Shown here: one piece after another, positions 37,350 through 46,202 of the stretch
Position numbering within the stretch: position 1 is the stretch's first letter
Layout: each line of letters starts with the position of its first letter
Source: Bacillus massilinigeriensis
GTDB taxonomy: Bacteria > Bacillota > Bacilli > Bacillales > Cytobacillaceae
Length of the DNA stretch: 64,000 nucleotides
Direction: 5' to 3'
Assembly (NCBI RefSeq): GCF_900111815.1
Contig: NZ_LT630004.1
Span: 2,187,501 to 2,251,500 of the forward strand
Program-made: the position numbers and the translations under genes
The notes under the pieces: model-generated
Databases searched by the model: none
The model's input: only the letters and a program-made list of their open reading frames with translations
What the model was told of the DNA's origin: nothing

Positions 37350-38150
37350 ATGCCTAACCGACGCAATCTCTTTTTTTATCACAACCATGAGACAGATAAA
37401 AGCGAGAGTATTTCCTCTCTTAAGGAAGCAGCTGAAAGATACGGTTTTACTATAGTAAAAGACTACCAGGATGCCAATATCATTGTTTCAATTGGAGGTG
37501 ACGGAACTTTCCTCCAAGCAGTGAGAAAAACCGGATTTCGTGAAGATTGTCTTTATGCGGGAATCTCCACGAGAGGGAACTTAAATTTATACTGTGATTT
37601 TACTCTTGAAGATACATCCAAAATGATCGGTGCCATTCAAAACGTAGAGCTGGAGGTAAGACGCTATCCATTAATTGAAGTGACCGTTGATAAAGAAGCT
37701 AAGTTCTTGTGTCTGAATGAATTTAGTGTCCGCTCCGGAATTATCAAGACATTTGTTATGGACGTCTTTATTGATGATTTGCATTTTGAAACCTTCAGAG
37801 GTGATGGCATGATTGTGGCCACTCCAACTGGAAGCACAGCCTACAACAAATCAGTCAACGGAGCTGTCGTAGACCCTCTCCTCCCTTGCATGCAGGTAAG
37901 TGAGCTAGCATCTGTCAACAACAATCATTACCGGACACTCGGCTCTTCCTTTATACTGAGCGGTGACCGAAAGCTTTCATTGAAAGTGGTCCAGGACGGA
38001 AACGATTATCCAATCATGGGTATGGACAATGAAGCCTTGAGCATTCAGCATGTAGAAACACTTGACATCACCTTGAGCGGGAAATATATCAAAACCGTCA
38101 AGCTAAAGGACAACTCGTTCTGGGAAAAAGTAAAAAGAACCTTTTTATAA
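37350..38150 (+). CDS. nadF: NAD kinase
   Basis: Phosphorylates NAD to NADP. The 266 residues carry the GGDGT signature (IVSIGGDGTFLQAVRKTGF, shown in part) and the second conserved block DGMIVATPTGSTAYNKSVNGAVVDP. It is the YtdI-type paralog (NadK2) of Bacillus rather than PpnKA. ATG at 37350 is 7 nt after GGAGG; the two earlier in-frame ATGs lie in or against the ribosome site. The stop codon is followed after four bases by a cluster of structured repeats. Confidence 0.93.
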   Translation: MPNRRNLFFYHNHETDKSESISSLKEAAERYGFTIVKDYQDANIIVSIGGDGTFLQAVRKTGFREDCLYAGISTRGNLNLYCDFTLEDTSKMIGAIQNVELEVRRYPLIEVTVDKEAKFLCLNEFSVRSGIIKTFVMDVFIDDLHFETFRGDGMIVATPTGSTAYNKSVNGAVVDPLLPCMQVSELASVNNNHYRTLGSSFILSGDRKLSLKVVQDGNDYPIMGMDNEALSIQHVETLDITLSGKYIKTVKLKDNSFWEKVKRTFL

Positions 38151-38154
38151 AAAC

Positions 38155-38303
38155 GAAAAGCGGAAGCGCCCGTTCAGCGGCGTACGGCCTGGAGGTCCTC
38201 CGACTGAGATAAAGGAAACACGATGAGCGGAGTGAATCGATGTTGACTTATCGTAGGAAGGAGACCGAAGGGCGATAGACGCTGGGCGCTGGAGCTAGAC
38301 AAC
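38155..38303 (+). repeat. modular structured repeat, short form
   Basis: A 149-bp unit beginning 4 bp after the nadF stop. It is the core element: left GAAAAGCGGAAGCGCCCG, right CGCTGGGCGCTGGAGCTAGAC, whose AGCGCC / GGCGCT and CAGCG / CGCTG arms pair; an inner GGTCCTCC / GGAGACC stem and a CGAT / ATCG hairpin lie between. Confidence 0.85.
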
Positions 38304-38603
38304 GAAAAGCGGAAGCGCCCGTTCAGCGGCGTACGGCCTGGAGGTCCTCCGACTGAGATAAGGCGAATCTTAATCAGCGTTTTTTGCTGGTTACTAGATG
38401 AGCCAATCGGGCTTTTACGGGCAGTTAGAAATTACTGCCCGTTAATGCGCGGCAAAGGAAACACGATGAGCGGAGTGAATCGATGTTGACTTATAACGCT
38501 AAACGCGCACATCCAGTGCGCTTCGCCTTACTCGCACTTCCTGTGCTTCGTCGTAGGAAGGAGACCGAAGGGCGATAGACGCTGGGCGCTGGAGCTAGAC
38601 AAC
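38304..38603 (+). repeat. modular structured repeat, long form (copy 2)
   Basis: A 300-bp unit in direct tandem with the short form. It equals the short form plus two inserts: one of about 90 bp after GAGATAA carrying the CGGGCAGT / ACTGCCCG hairpin, and one of about 60 bp after GACTTAT carrying small GCGCAC/GTGCGC and GCAC/GTGC hairpins. Nearly identical in layout to 20328-20629. Confidence 0.85.
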
Positions 38604-38641
38604 GAAAAGCGGAAGCGCCCGTTCAGCGGCATACGGCCTGG
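38604..38641 (+). repeat. modular structured repeat, 5' fragment
   Basis: Thirty-eight bases of the left end, cut off after ACGGCCTGG, ending just before the rarD terminator. Confidence 0.8.
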
Positions 38642-38647
38642 TATCAG

Positions 38648-38685
38648 AAAAAACCGTCCACACCTTAAATGTATGGACGGTTTTT
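38648..38685. terminator. terminator of rarD, bidirectional
   Basis: Stem AAAAACCGTCCA / TGGACGGTTTTT; its right edge touches the rarD stop codon. Would also stop transcripts from nadF and the repeats. Confidence 0.85.
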
Positions 38686-39614
38686 CAAGCACTTTTCCCT
38701 GTTCGTATTCTCGATTCCCAATCAGCTGCTTTCTTTGTTCTAGAAAACGTGTACAATGCTAACGCTGCCCATATAAAAGAAAAAGCATAAATATGGGTTG
38801 GTGTAAAAACTTCTCCATATATAAATACTCCTAATAGGAGCGTAAGAGTTGGCGCTATATATTGCAGGAACCCGAGCATGGAAAGCGGGATGCTCTGCGC
38901 TCCCTTGGCAAAGTAAAGAAGGGGCACTGCCGTAACTGCACCAGCTCCTATGAGAAGAAGTGTTTCCGCTATTGATCCTGCCACAAGCGAACTGTCCCCT
39001 CTGAAAAACAATATTGCCATATAGACTGCTGCAATTGGCATGACGACCATCGTCTCAAGCGCCAAACCAACGGAAGATTCCATCTTGATTTTTTTCTTTG
39101 CAAGACCATATAAGCCAAAGGAAAAAGCAAGGGTCAAAGATATCCAAGGAAACTTACCATAGGAAGAAGTCATGATAAGCACACCTACGGCCGCAAGAAA
39201 AAAAGAAAGCACCTGCGCTTTTGACAGCTTTTCTTTAAAAAAAACAATTCCTAAGAGGACGCTAACAAGTGGATTGATATAATATCCTAGACTCGCCTGT
39301 ATCATTTGCCCCGTATTCACTGCCCATATGTAAATGAACCAGTTAATACTGATGATCACCGAAGCCGCAGCGAGCGCAGCTAACTGCTTTCGATTTTGCG
39401 TGAATCCTTTCAGCGTATCAGTAAAGATGCGAAACCTCCCTGCAATCCCGAGAAACCCCAGCATAAAAAAGAATGACCAAAATACCCTGTTTGCTAGTAT
39501 TTCATCTGCACTTACATCACCAAGAAACTTCCAATATATCGGGAGTATCCCCCATAACAAATAAGAAAAAGCCGCGTAAAATATCCCTTTTTGCTGTTCT
39601 GTCCTGTCAGACAA
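38685..39614 (-). CDS. rarD: EamA family transporter RarD
   Basis: A 309-residue inner membrane protein of the drug/metabolite transporter superfamily with ten hydrophobic segments in two EamA repeats; the RarD-type motif SYLLWGILPIYWKFLGDVSADEILANR-like N-terminus is seen as LLWGILPIYWKFLG and ANRVFWSFFFM. Named after an E. coli gene linked to chloramphenicol sensitivity; substrate unknown. Starts at TTG after AGGGGTGAG. It is not part of the conserved ytdI-ytcI order that I recall for B. subtilis, so may be a local insertion. Confidence 0.88.
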   Translation of the reverse strand: MSDRTEQQKGIFYAAFSYLLWGILPIYWKFLGDVSADEILANRVFWSFFFMLGFLGIAGRFRIFTDTLKGFTQNRKQLAALAAASVIISINWFIYIWAVNTGQMIQASLGYYINPLVSVLLGIVFFKEKLSKAQVLSFFLAAVGVLIMTSSYGKFPWISLTLAFSFGLYGLAKKKIKMESSVGLALETMVVMPIAAVYMAILFFRGDSSLVAGSIAETLLLIGAGAVTAVPLLYFAKGAQSIPLSMLGFLQYIAPTLTLLLGVFIYGEVFTPTHIYAFSFIWAALALYTFSRTKKAADWESRIRTGKSA

Positions 39615-39703
39615 ATTCTCACCCCTAATCTTTCTGAACCCGAAATAATTTTATTATATATGGAGAAAGCTTTGCTGACAATCTTTTCATACTAAACATA
39701 ATC

Positions 39704-39741
39704 AAAAAAAAAGATGCAGATTTGTCTCGACAAACTGCATC
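39704..39741 (-). terminator. terminator of mbcS
   Basis: Stem GATGCAG / CTGCATC extended by TTTGT / ACAAA, followed on the minus strand by a run of nine T residues. Confidence 0.85.
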
Positions 39742-39751
39742 ACTTCCCAAC

Positions 39752-41335
39752 TTATTTTGTACTAGCGCCTTCCATCTCCCGTTTCCTTAATTCGCCCCTC
39801 ATAATCTTACCAGAAGTTGTTTTCGGTAATTCTTCAAGGAACTCAATTTTTCTTGGATATTTATACGGGGCAGTTAGCTCTTTCACATGATCCTGCAGCA
39901 AAGGAATCAGACTAGGGTCCTCCTTATCCACCTCGTCACGAAGCACGACAAATGCTTTAACGATTGTGCCACGAACCTCATCAGGAGATGCAACTACGGC
40001 GCACTCCTTTACAGCAGGATGTTTGACTAGCGCATCCTCCACTTCAAATGGCCCAATTGTATAACCGGAACTAATGATTATGTCATCTCCTCGTCCTTCA
40101 AACCAGAAATATCCCTCTTCGTCTTTCTTTGCTCTATCTCCCGTAATGTAATAATCTCCCCTAAACTGCATGGCAGTACGCTCAGGATCCTTGTAATAAT
40201 TTTTGAAAAGGGCAGGCGTCTCTGTGTGGACAGCAATATCCCCTACTACTCCTGGAGGGCATGGCTTTCCATTCTCATCAATGATTTCCACCCTGTTCCC
40301 TGGAGTTGGTTTTCCCATTGAACCTGGCCGAATCTCCATTCCCTTAGTCACACCGACAAGAAGGGTGTTTTCTGTCTGTCCATAGCCATCTCTTACATTA
40401 AGACCGAAGTGATTCTGGAAAGTTTCAATAACTTCCCGATTCAATGGCTCTCCAGCAGAGACCGCACTATGTAGTCCGGAAAGTTTGTAATCGCCAATTG
40501 TTGATACCTTTGCCATCAATCGATATTCAGTCGGTGTACAGCAAAGTACATTGATTTGGTAATATTCCAAAAGCCGCAAATATTTTTCCGGTTCGAATTT
40601 CCCATGATAGACAAAGCCTTCCCCACCTGACCCAAGGACAGATAAAAAAGGACTCCAAATCCATTTTTGCCAACCTGGTCCGGCTGTAGCCCAAACGGTA
40701 TCTCCTTCTTCAATACATAACCAATTTTTCGCTGCTGTCCGCAAATGAGCGAATGCCCACCCATGTGTATGAACAACACCCTTTGGGCTCCCTGTTGTTC
40801 CAGATGTGTAAGAGAGGAACGCCATATCATCCTTTTCTGTATCCGCAAGCTCCAGCTTTTCACTAGCAATTTTCTTCTCTTTATCAAGATGAATCCAGCC
40901 AGGAACCTCTTGCCCAAGCGAAAATTTGATTAAACCAACTATTTCATTCATTCCCTCAAACTCAGGGATATACGGAGAATAACTGATGACTGCTTTAACA
41001 TCACCATGGTGGATACGGTATTGCAAATCCTTTGTCCTCAACATTTCTGAGCTTGGAATGACAACAAGCCCCAGCTTCAGCGCAGCAGTGTAAACCTCGT
41101 ATGCCTCGATAAGCCTTGGGACAACAACCAGGACCACATCCCCTTTATGGAGTCCTGCTCCTTTGAATACGTTTCCAATTCGGTTTGCATTATAAAGTAG
41201 TTCATCGTATGTAATACTCGCTGTATCTCCATTTTCATTTTCCCAACGGAGTGCTGTTTTTCCCTTATTGACATACTTTTCAAACTCAGAAATAAGATTA
41301 TACTGTTGCGGGGCAATTAGTTCTTCTGTTTTCAT
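39752..41335 (-). CDS. mbcS: Acyl-CoA synthetase (MbcS/YtcI-like)
   Basis: An ANL-superfamily ligase of 527 residues that activates a short or branched-chain carboxylate through an acyl-adenylate. ATP loop FLSYTSGTTGSPKGVVHTHGW (given in part as YTSGTTGSPKGVVH), A5 motif DGYGQTENTL, hinge YFWFEGRGDDIIISSGYTIGP region and catalytic lysine in PKTTSGKIMRGELRK. The same Lys is a candidate for AcuA-type acetylation. Matches B. subtilis YtcI, annotated as acyl-CoA synthetase MbcS. Upstream of sspA on the same strand side, separated by about 240 bp. Confidence 0.88.
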   Translation of the reverse strand: MKTEELIAPQQYNLISEFEKYVNKGKTALRWENENGDTASITYDELLYNANRIGNVFKGAGLHKGDVVLVVVPRLIEAYEVYTAALKLGLVVIPSSEMLRTKDLQYRIHHGDVKAVISYSPYIPEFEGMNEIVGLIKFSLGQEVPGWIHLDKEKKIASEKLELADTEKDDMAFLSYTSGTTGSPKGVVHTHGWAFAHLRTAAKNWLCIEEGDTVWATAGPGWQKWIWSPFLSVLGSGGEGFVYHGKFEPEKYLRLLEYYQINVLCCTPTEYRLMAKVSTIGDYKLSGLHSAVSAGEPLNREVIETFQNHFGLNVRDGYGQTENTLLVGVTKGMEIRPGSMGKPTPGNRVEIIDENGKPCPPGVVGDIAVHTETPALFKNYYKDPERTAMQFRGDYYITGDRAKKDEEGYFWFEGRGDDIIISSGYTIGPFEVEDALVKHPAVKECAVVASPDEVRGTIVKAFVVLRDEVDKEDPSLIPLLQDHVKELTAPYKYPRKIEFLEELPKTTSGKIMRGELRKREMEGASTK

Positions 41336-41511
41336 TGCCTCTCCCCCTAATTGTATTTTTATGTTAACAATTTAATTATACAAAATTATTCAAATATTTC
41401 AAAATATTATTTTTAGATATAAAAAAATACTTCTTGATGATACTACCAATCATGAGGAAAAATTTTTGAATGGGGATAGTATAGTACTCAACCTCTTTTG
41501 GACAATAAAAG

Positions 41512-41552
41512 CCAAAAAACATAAGAAGAGGCAGGAATTACTTCCTGCCCCT
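41512..41552 (-). terminator. terminator of sspA
   Basis: Stem GAGGCAGGAA / TTCCTGCCCC then TTCTTATGTTTTTT on the minus strand. Confidence 0.8.
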
Positions 41553-41575
41553 TGTAGCCATATTATTTATTTTTA

Positions 41576-41773
41576 TTATCTAGAAAATCCGCTCATTTGC
41601 TGTTGAGCCATAGAAACTAGACGCTTGGTGATTTCTCCACCAACAGATCCGTTTGCACGTGACGTTGTTTCACCACCAAGATTAACGCCGAATTCAGAAG
41701 CGATTTCGTACTTCATTTGATCAAGAGCTTGTTCTACTCCTGGTACCAAAAGGTTGTTTGAGTTGTTTGACAT
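41576..41773 (-). CDS. sspA: Alpha/beta-type small acid-soluble spore protein
   Basis: A 65-residue protein that coats forespore DNA and is broken down during germination. The two SASP signatures are intact: [29 protein letters not shown], visible as the GPR-cleavage region [10 protein letters not shown] and the DNA-contact segment [13 protein letters not shown]. Strong AAGGAGG ribosome site 8 nt from ATG. A TATACT hexamer about 20 bp before the ribosome site with TGAAGG roughly 19 bp further up resembles a forespore (sigma-G) promoter, weakly. Position between ytcI and thiI is conserved. Confidence 0.96.
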   Translation of the reverse strand: MSNNSNNLLVPGVEQALDQMKYEIASEFGVNLGGETTSRANGSVGGEITKRLVSMAQQQMSGFSR

Positions 41774-41869
41774 GTGGTTTCACCTCCTTGTGAGTATAGA
41801 TTGTGTAAAACCACATGCCTTCATACTGTCTCCCCTTTGGTAATTGTTCTCAATTACATCATGAAAATT

Positions 41870-43072
41870 CTAGAATAAATCTTCGTCTATCCCGGTCTGT
41901 CTGCCAGGTGTTATAACAATGGTTTCTGTCTTTTCTACCGCTTTTTTGATTAGTGGTTCAAAATCATAAAATTCTTCAAAACGCTGAACTTTTTCTAGCT
42001 TTGGCCTTGTTTTAGGTGCAGCTGGGACAAAAATGGTGCAGCAATCTTCGTAAGGTTGAATGGAAATTTCATGCGTTCCGATCCTTTGAGAAATTTTCAT
42101 TATTTCTGTTTTGTCCATCATGATAAGCGGCCGCAATATAGGAGTGCTAATCACTTCATTGATAGCATACATGCTTTCGAGCGTTTGGCTAGCCACTTGT
42201 CCAAGACTTTCGCCTGTGATGATTGCAAGTCCACCCTCTCGTTTACGCAGTTCCTCTGTAATTCGGAGCATGAACCTTCGTGTAGAGGTCATTGTATAAT
42301 TTTCCGGGACTTGCTTGTGAATCGCTTGCTGAACTTCGGTAAACGGGACGATATGGAGCACGAACCTGCCGCTAACCTCCGCTAATTTTGCTGCTAAGTC
42401 AATAACCTTTTGCTTCGCTCTCTCGCTCGTAAACGGCGGACTGAAAAAGTGCACGCCTTCTACTTCCAGGCCCCTCTTCATGGATAGATGCCCTGCAACA
42501 GGGCTGTCGATTCCTCCAGAGAGCATGAGCATTGCCTTACCGCTTGAACCGGCTGGCATTCCTCCTGCTCCATGAAAATTCCCCGCAGAAAGGTATACAC
42601 CTTCCTTTCTGATTTCTACCTGAAGATTAATATCTGGTTTGCGCACATCAACGGTAATTCCAGGTATGCAGTGGAGAATGTGCCCTCCTAGAGCATGATT
42701 CATTTCGTTTGTATCGAGTTCATAGTTTTTATCTGCTCTTCTTGCAGTCACTTTGAATGTAGATCCTTCTTTGTACATGCCTTTTACTAATGCAACTGCG
42801 GTTCCTTTTATTTCATCAAGGTCTTGACTCGTCTTAACAGCAAGACTGAACGATTGAATGCCAAAAATAGCTTGGAGTCTTTCGGCTACCCTTTCTCCAT
42901 CCTCTCCATTTAGGAGGACATACATTCTGTCACGGTCTGCCCGAATGGTGGCATTGGTAAATCCCTCAAGCGCATGCTGAATATTTTTTTTCAGCATATC
43001 TATGAACTTCTTTCTATTTCTTCCCTTTGTTGAGATTTCACCATAACGTATTAAAACACGATCATAAATCAT
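41870..43072 (-). CDS. thiI: tRNA 4-thiouridine sulfurtransferase ThiI
   Basis: Inserts sulfur at tRNA U8 and supplies sulfur for the thiamin thiazole ring. The 400 residues contain an N-terminal ferredoxin-like and THUMP region (about 1-165) and the PP-loop MLMLSGGIDSPVAGHLSMKRG (in part), then YEDCCTIFVPAAPKTRP. The C-terminal rhodanese domain of E. coli ThiI is absent, as usual in Bacillus where the dedicated desulfurase NifZ feeds it directly. Its ATG overlaps the nifZ stop codon (ATGA). Confidence 0.96.
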   Translation of the reverse strand: MIYDRVLIRYGEISTKGRNRKKFIDMLKKNIQHALEGFTNATIRADRDRMYVLLNGEDGERVAERLQAIFGIQSFSLAVKTSQDLDEIKGTAVALVKGMYKEGSTFKVTARRADKNYELDTNEMNHALGGHILHCIPGITVDVRKPDINLQVEIRKEGVYLSAGNFHGAGGMPAGSSGKAMLMLSGGIDSPVAGHLSMKRGLEVEGVHFFSPPFTSERAKQKVIDLAAKLAEVSGRFVLHIVPFTEVQQAIHKQVPENYTMTSTRRFMLRITEELRKREGGLAIITGESLGQVASQTLESMYAINEVISTPILRPLIMMDKTEIMKISQRIGTHEISIQPYEDCCTIFVPAAPKTRPKLEKVQRFEEFYDFEPLIKKAVEKTETIVITPGRQTGIDEDLF

Positions 43073-44214
43073 CTGCTCATTACCTCTCTCAGTCTTATTG
43101 CTGCCTCTCTCATTGCCTGTCCGGCAAATTCAGCTTCTTCAGGAGTATTCTCGTACGAAAGGCTGATTCTTATCGCACTTTCTGCCAAATCCTGCGGCAC
43201 TCCCATTGCCAATAGCGTTTTGCTGCCTTTACTGTGTCTCGAAGAGCATGCACTTGTTGTCGAAACATAAATTCCTTTTTCCTCAAGAGCGTGAACAAAT
43301 ACCTCTGCTTTCACCCCACTTAAGGAAAAGTTAAGGATATGCGGTGCGCTTCCATGTTCAGGTGTGTGGATTACTGCTCCCGGAATGCCTTCTACGGATT
43401 TTCGCAGTATGGATAGAACTTCAGTCATTCTATCACTGTGCGCCTGCTGGCTTTCCATCGTCATCCGCAAGGCCTTGGCCATACTTACGGCACCTGCAAC
43501 GTTTTCTGTACCGCTGCGCCTTATTTTTTCCTGGTTTCCGCCTGAGAGCAAAGGATGAAGACGGATTCCATCTCTAACAAAAAGAGCTCCAGTGCCTTTT
43601 AACCCGTGGAATTTGTGGCCTGAAATGGAGCATAGATCGATTTTACACTCTGTTAAATCCAACGGAACTTTTCCAACACCTTGTACATAATCCACATGGA
43701 AGAGAATCTTAGGATAATCCAGCAGTGCTTTCCCTATCTCGTTTATTGGCTGGATGATGCCAGTTTCGTTGTTCACATGCATAACCGACACCAGGATGGT
43801 ATCCTCTTTGATTTCCTTTATGATATCCTTCACATTGATTTTCCCTGTTTTGTCAACAGGAACGATTGTGGAATGAAACCCTGATTCCTTCAGATGTTCC
43901 GCTGCATTAGAAACAGATGGATGCTCGATTGCAGATAGGATGATATGCTTGCCCCTGGAGGCAGCTGCCATTGTAGCACCTTTTAGAGCAAGATTATTGC
44001 TTTCGGTTCCTCCTGAAGTAAACACTATTTCTTCGCTCTTTACCCCAAGGATGCCTGCCACCTGTGCCCGTGCCTGCTGTAGAAGCTTTTCCGCCTTACC
44101 GCCGAGAGCGTGAAGAGAAGAAGGATTTCCGAAAAATTTTCCGGCAACTGTTATATACGAATCCAAGACTTCTGGATATGGTTTTGTCGTAGCGCTATTG
44201 TCTAAATAAATCAT
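43069..44214 (-). CDS. nifZ: Cysteine desulfurase NifZ
   Basis: PLP enzyme that takes sulfur from cysteine as a persulfide and passes it to ThiI. The 381 residues begin MIYLDNSATTKPYPEVL, with the PLP lysine in SISGHKFHGLKGTGALFV and the catalytic cysteine loop in TSACSSRHSKGSKTL. ATG at 44214 is 8 nt after GAGGAGG; the longer frame to 44331 has no ribosome site and is rejected. The overlapping nifZ-thiI pair is the conserved Bacillus tRNA thiolation operon. Confidence 0.95.
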   Translation of the reverse strand: MIYLDNSATTKPYPEVLDSYITVAGKFFGNPSSLHALGGKAEKLLQQARAQVAGILGVKSEEIVFTSGGTESNNLALKGATMAAASRGKHIILSAIEHPSVSNAAEHLKESGFHSTIVPVDKTGKINVKDIIKEIKEDTILVSVMHVNNETGIIQPINEIGKALLDYPKILFHVDYVQGVGKVPLDLTECKIDLCSISGHKFHGLKGTGALFVRDGIRLHPLLSGGNQEKIRRSGTENVAGAVSMAKALRMTMESQQAHSDRMTEVLSILRKSVEGIPGAVIHTPEHGSAPHILNFSLSGVKAEVFVHALEEKGIYVSTTSACSSRHSKGSKTLLAMGVPQDLAESAIRISLSYENTPEEAEFAGQAMREAAIRLREVMSR

Positions 44215-44289
44215 ACACCGATCCTCCTCACAATGAAGATGAAAGTGCCAACAAATAATCTTACCATAAACATGCTGAGCAAAAAACAA

Positions 44290-44326
44290 AAATAAATAAA
44301 TAGGCCTCCAACTTTCATTGGAGACC
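44290..44326 (-). terminator. terminator of ezrA
   Basis: Stem GGCCTCCAA / TTGGAGACC with TATTTATTTATTTT after it on the minus strand. Confidence 0.8.
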
Positions 44327-44342
44327 TTCAAACCTATACTCG

Positions 44343-46028
44343 CTATTCGTAAATGTATTCTTCGATTTTTCTCATGGCACCTGGCTCGACTTCCTCAATT
44401 ACAGCGGCTGCCTTTTCGAGTGCTTCAGCATACTCGCAGTTTCTGAAAAGTCCCTCTGCCTCCTGGAGCCCTACTGAAACTGATGGGTACTTGCTTCTAT
44501 ATCTGTTGCCGTATTGGATTACTTTCTCTGTGAGCATGGCGTTTTCAATCGTCTCTTTTGTAGTTGCAGACAGTTTTTCAACCGTCAGAACCGCTATTTC
44601 GAGATGCTGCTGTACAACAGGAATATCTAAAGGCTTCTGCTCCAGTTTTTCTGATGCGTTTTCGATGGTACTCTTTGCATCTTGGAGCAACTCCTTATAC
44701 TTTTGGGATAATCCCGGAAGATTGCTTTTCGTAACAAGTCTCACCATTTCCGTTATCTCTTTAGACAATTCCTTCACTTGACTTCTTGCAGCAAGTTCGT
44801 CTTTTCTGAGGGCACTTAATTTATTCTGGAACTCACCCTGTTTTGACCTTAGCTCCTCCATTTCTTCCTTCAGTTCGAGCATCTCTTCATAAAGGAAACT
44901 TTGAGCGATTTCCCCCTGAGAAATTTTTCCAGAAAGCCGTTCAAACCTTTTCAGGAGATCTTGGAGCAGATGATCCATTGTTCGCTGCGCTCCCAAATCA
45001 TTTTCTTGCAAATGATAGCTCTCCTGAATCGTCTCCAGCTCTGCTTGAATATGATCCTGCTCCTCGGCTGCTTCAGCCATCACCTGTTCCAAGTCCGGCT
45101 TTATCCTAGCAAGTGAGTGCTTCGCTGTGACCTCCTGTTCAAACAAATCAAACAGTGTTTCCATAGCAGCCTTCAATTCGGAGATGCCCACTTCCACCTT
45201 CGCGATATCGCCTTCATCTATCATTTGCTGGTACTCTCCGAGTGCTTTTTCCATCTCAGCAATTTGTTCTTCAAAGCCGATATGCTCCAGCTGGTAACCC
45301 TGGCCTGCCATTTCCTTGAAGCCATCTTTTAAATCGCTGATCTGGGAGGGAATAACACTTTGACATTCATGTAAAAGACCAGGAATTCCGATCATGACTC
45401 CATTTATTTGTTGAAGCAAGGCAGCGATCGACAAAACGACTTCTCTCGCTTCCAGATAATTTCCATTTTCTGTTTTTTCTTCGAAATCGGTGAATTTTGC
45501 ATTCACATCGTCAAGCTGGTGTTCAAGCATCTCTTCTGCTTTCCCAAAACTATGCCGATGCGCTAATAGATTCTTTCTGCACTCACGATACGTTTCTTTC
45601 AGTCCCTCGATTTCGTTCCGGTTCTTTTCTTCGCTTCCGATAAGCTCGTTCAATTCCTTCAGTATATTATCAATAACCTCTTCTATTTCGTTGAGTTTGT
45701 TCTCAATGACAGAGAAAGTCTCTTTTGCTTTATTAAACCTAAGCTTATCCGTGTATTCTTCCGCATCGAACAAAAGCTCCTCTATCGCAGGCAAGCCTAC
45801 TGTAACAACTTCATCCCATTCCCGGCGCCATCTTTCAAAGAGATCTTCTGTCTGTCCAGTCATGTTCAATTGTTTCACTTTCGACATTTCATCAAGCACA
45901 GGACGGTTCATAATATCCAGTTTCCATGCCTCATATTTATCTACTTCGTTATAATATTTCCGTTTCAATATGTATCCTGTCAAAAAAAATCCCATCAGTA
46001 AAATGATTCCACCAATAATAAATTCCAT
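44343..46028 (-). CDS. ezrA: Septation ring formation regulator EzrA
   Basis: Membrane-anchored inhibitor of FtsZ assembly that keeps the Z-ring at midcell and later helps divisome turnover. One N-terminal helix (IIGGIILLMGFFLTGYIL, about 4-21) is followed by about 540 residues of spectrin-like helical repeats rich in Glu, Leu and Lys. A C-terminal patch QYGNRYRSKYPSVSVGLQEAE is the conserved QNR-type motif region. The length of 561 is standard. A good promoter lies upstream. Confidence 0.96.
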   Translation of the reverse strand: MEFIIGGIILLMGFFLTGYILKRKYYNEVDKYEAWKLDIMNRPVLDEMSKVKQLNMTGQTEDLFERWRREWDEVVTVGLPAIEELLFDAEEYTDKLRFNKAKETFSVIENKLNEIEEVIDNILKELNELIGSEEKNRNEIEGLKETYRECRKNLLAHRHSFGKAEEMLEHQLDDVNAKFTDFEEKTENGNYLEAREVVLSIAALLQQINGVMIGIPGLLHECQSVIPSQISDLKDGFKEMAGQGYQLEHIGFEEQIAEMEKALGEYQQMIDEGDIAKVEVGISELKAAMETLFDLFEQEVTAKHSLARIKPDLEQVMAEAAEEQDHIQAELETIQESYHLQENDLGAQRTMDHLLQDLLKRFERLSGKISQGEIAQSFLYEEMLELKEEMEELRSKQGEFQNKLSALRKDELAARSQVKELSKEITEMVRLVTKSNLPGLSQKYKELLQDAKSTIENASEKLEQKPLDIPVVQQHLEIAVLTVEKLSATTKETIENAMLTEKVIQYGNRYRSKYPSVSVGLQEAEGLFRNCEYAEALEKAAAVIEEVEPGAMRKIEEYIYE

Positions 46029-46098
46029 ACTAATCCTCCTGGCCTATCGAAAAAAATCGGAGCGTCGTTTCATCAATAATAATCATTGCATAAAATGA

Positions 46099-46127
46099 TT
46101 TATAATGTATTTATGATACCATGTAAA
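46099..46127 (-). promoter_or_regulatory. putative sigma-A promoter of ezrA
   Basis: TTTACA and TATAAA separated by 17 bp on the minus strand, about 70 bp before the ezrA start. Confidence 0.6.
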
Positions 46128-46202
46128 CGACACTTTTTGACCAGTTATTTCTTTTTTTTGATAAAATTATCGAAACTAATCTAATCATTTCACGACTTTG
46201 AC

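Noticed and set aside
41774..41870. Clear sigma-G promoter for sspA
   Set aside because: Only a partial match (TGAAGG and TATACTC with 19-bp spacing); too weak to list as a separate site.
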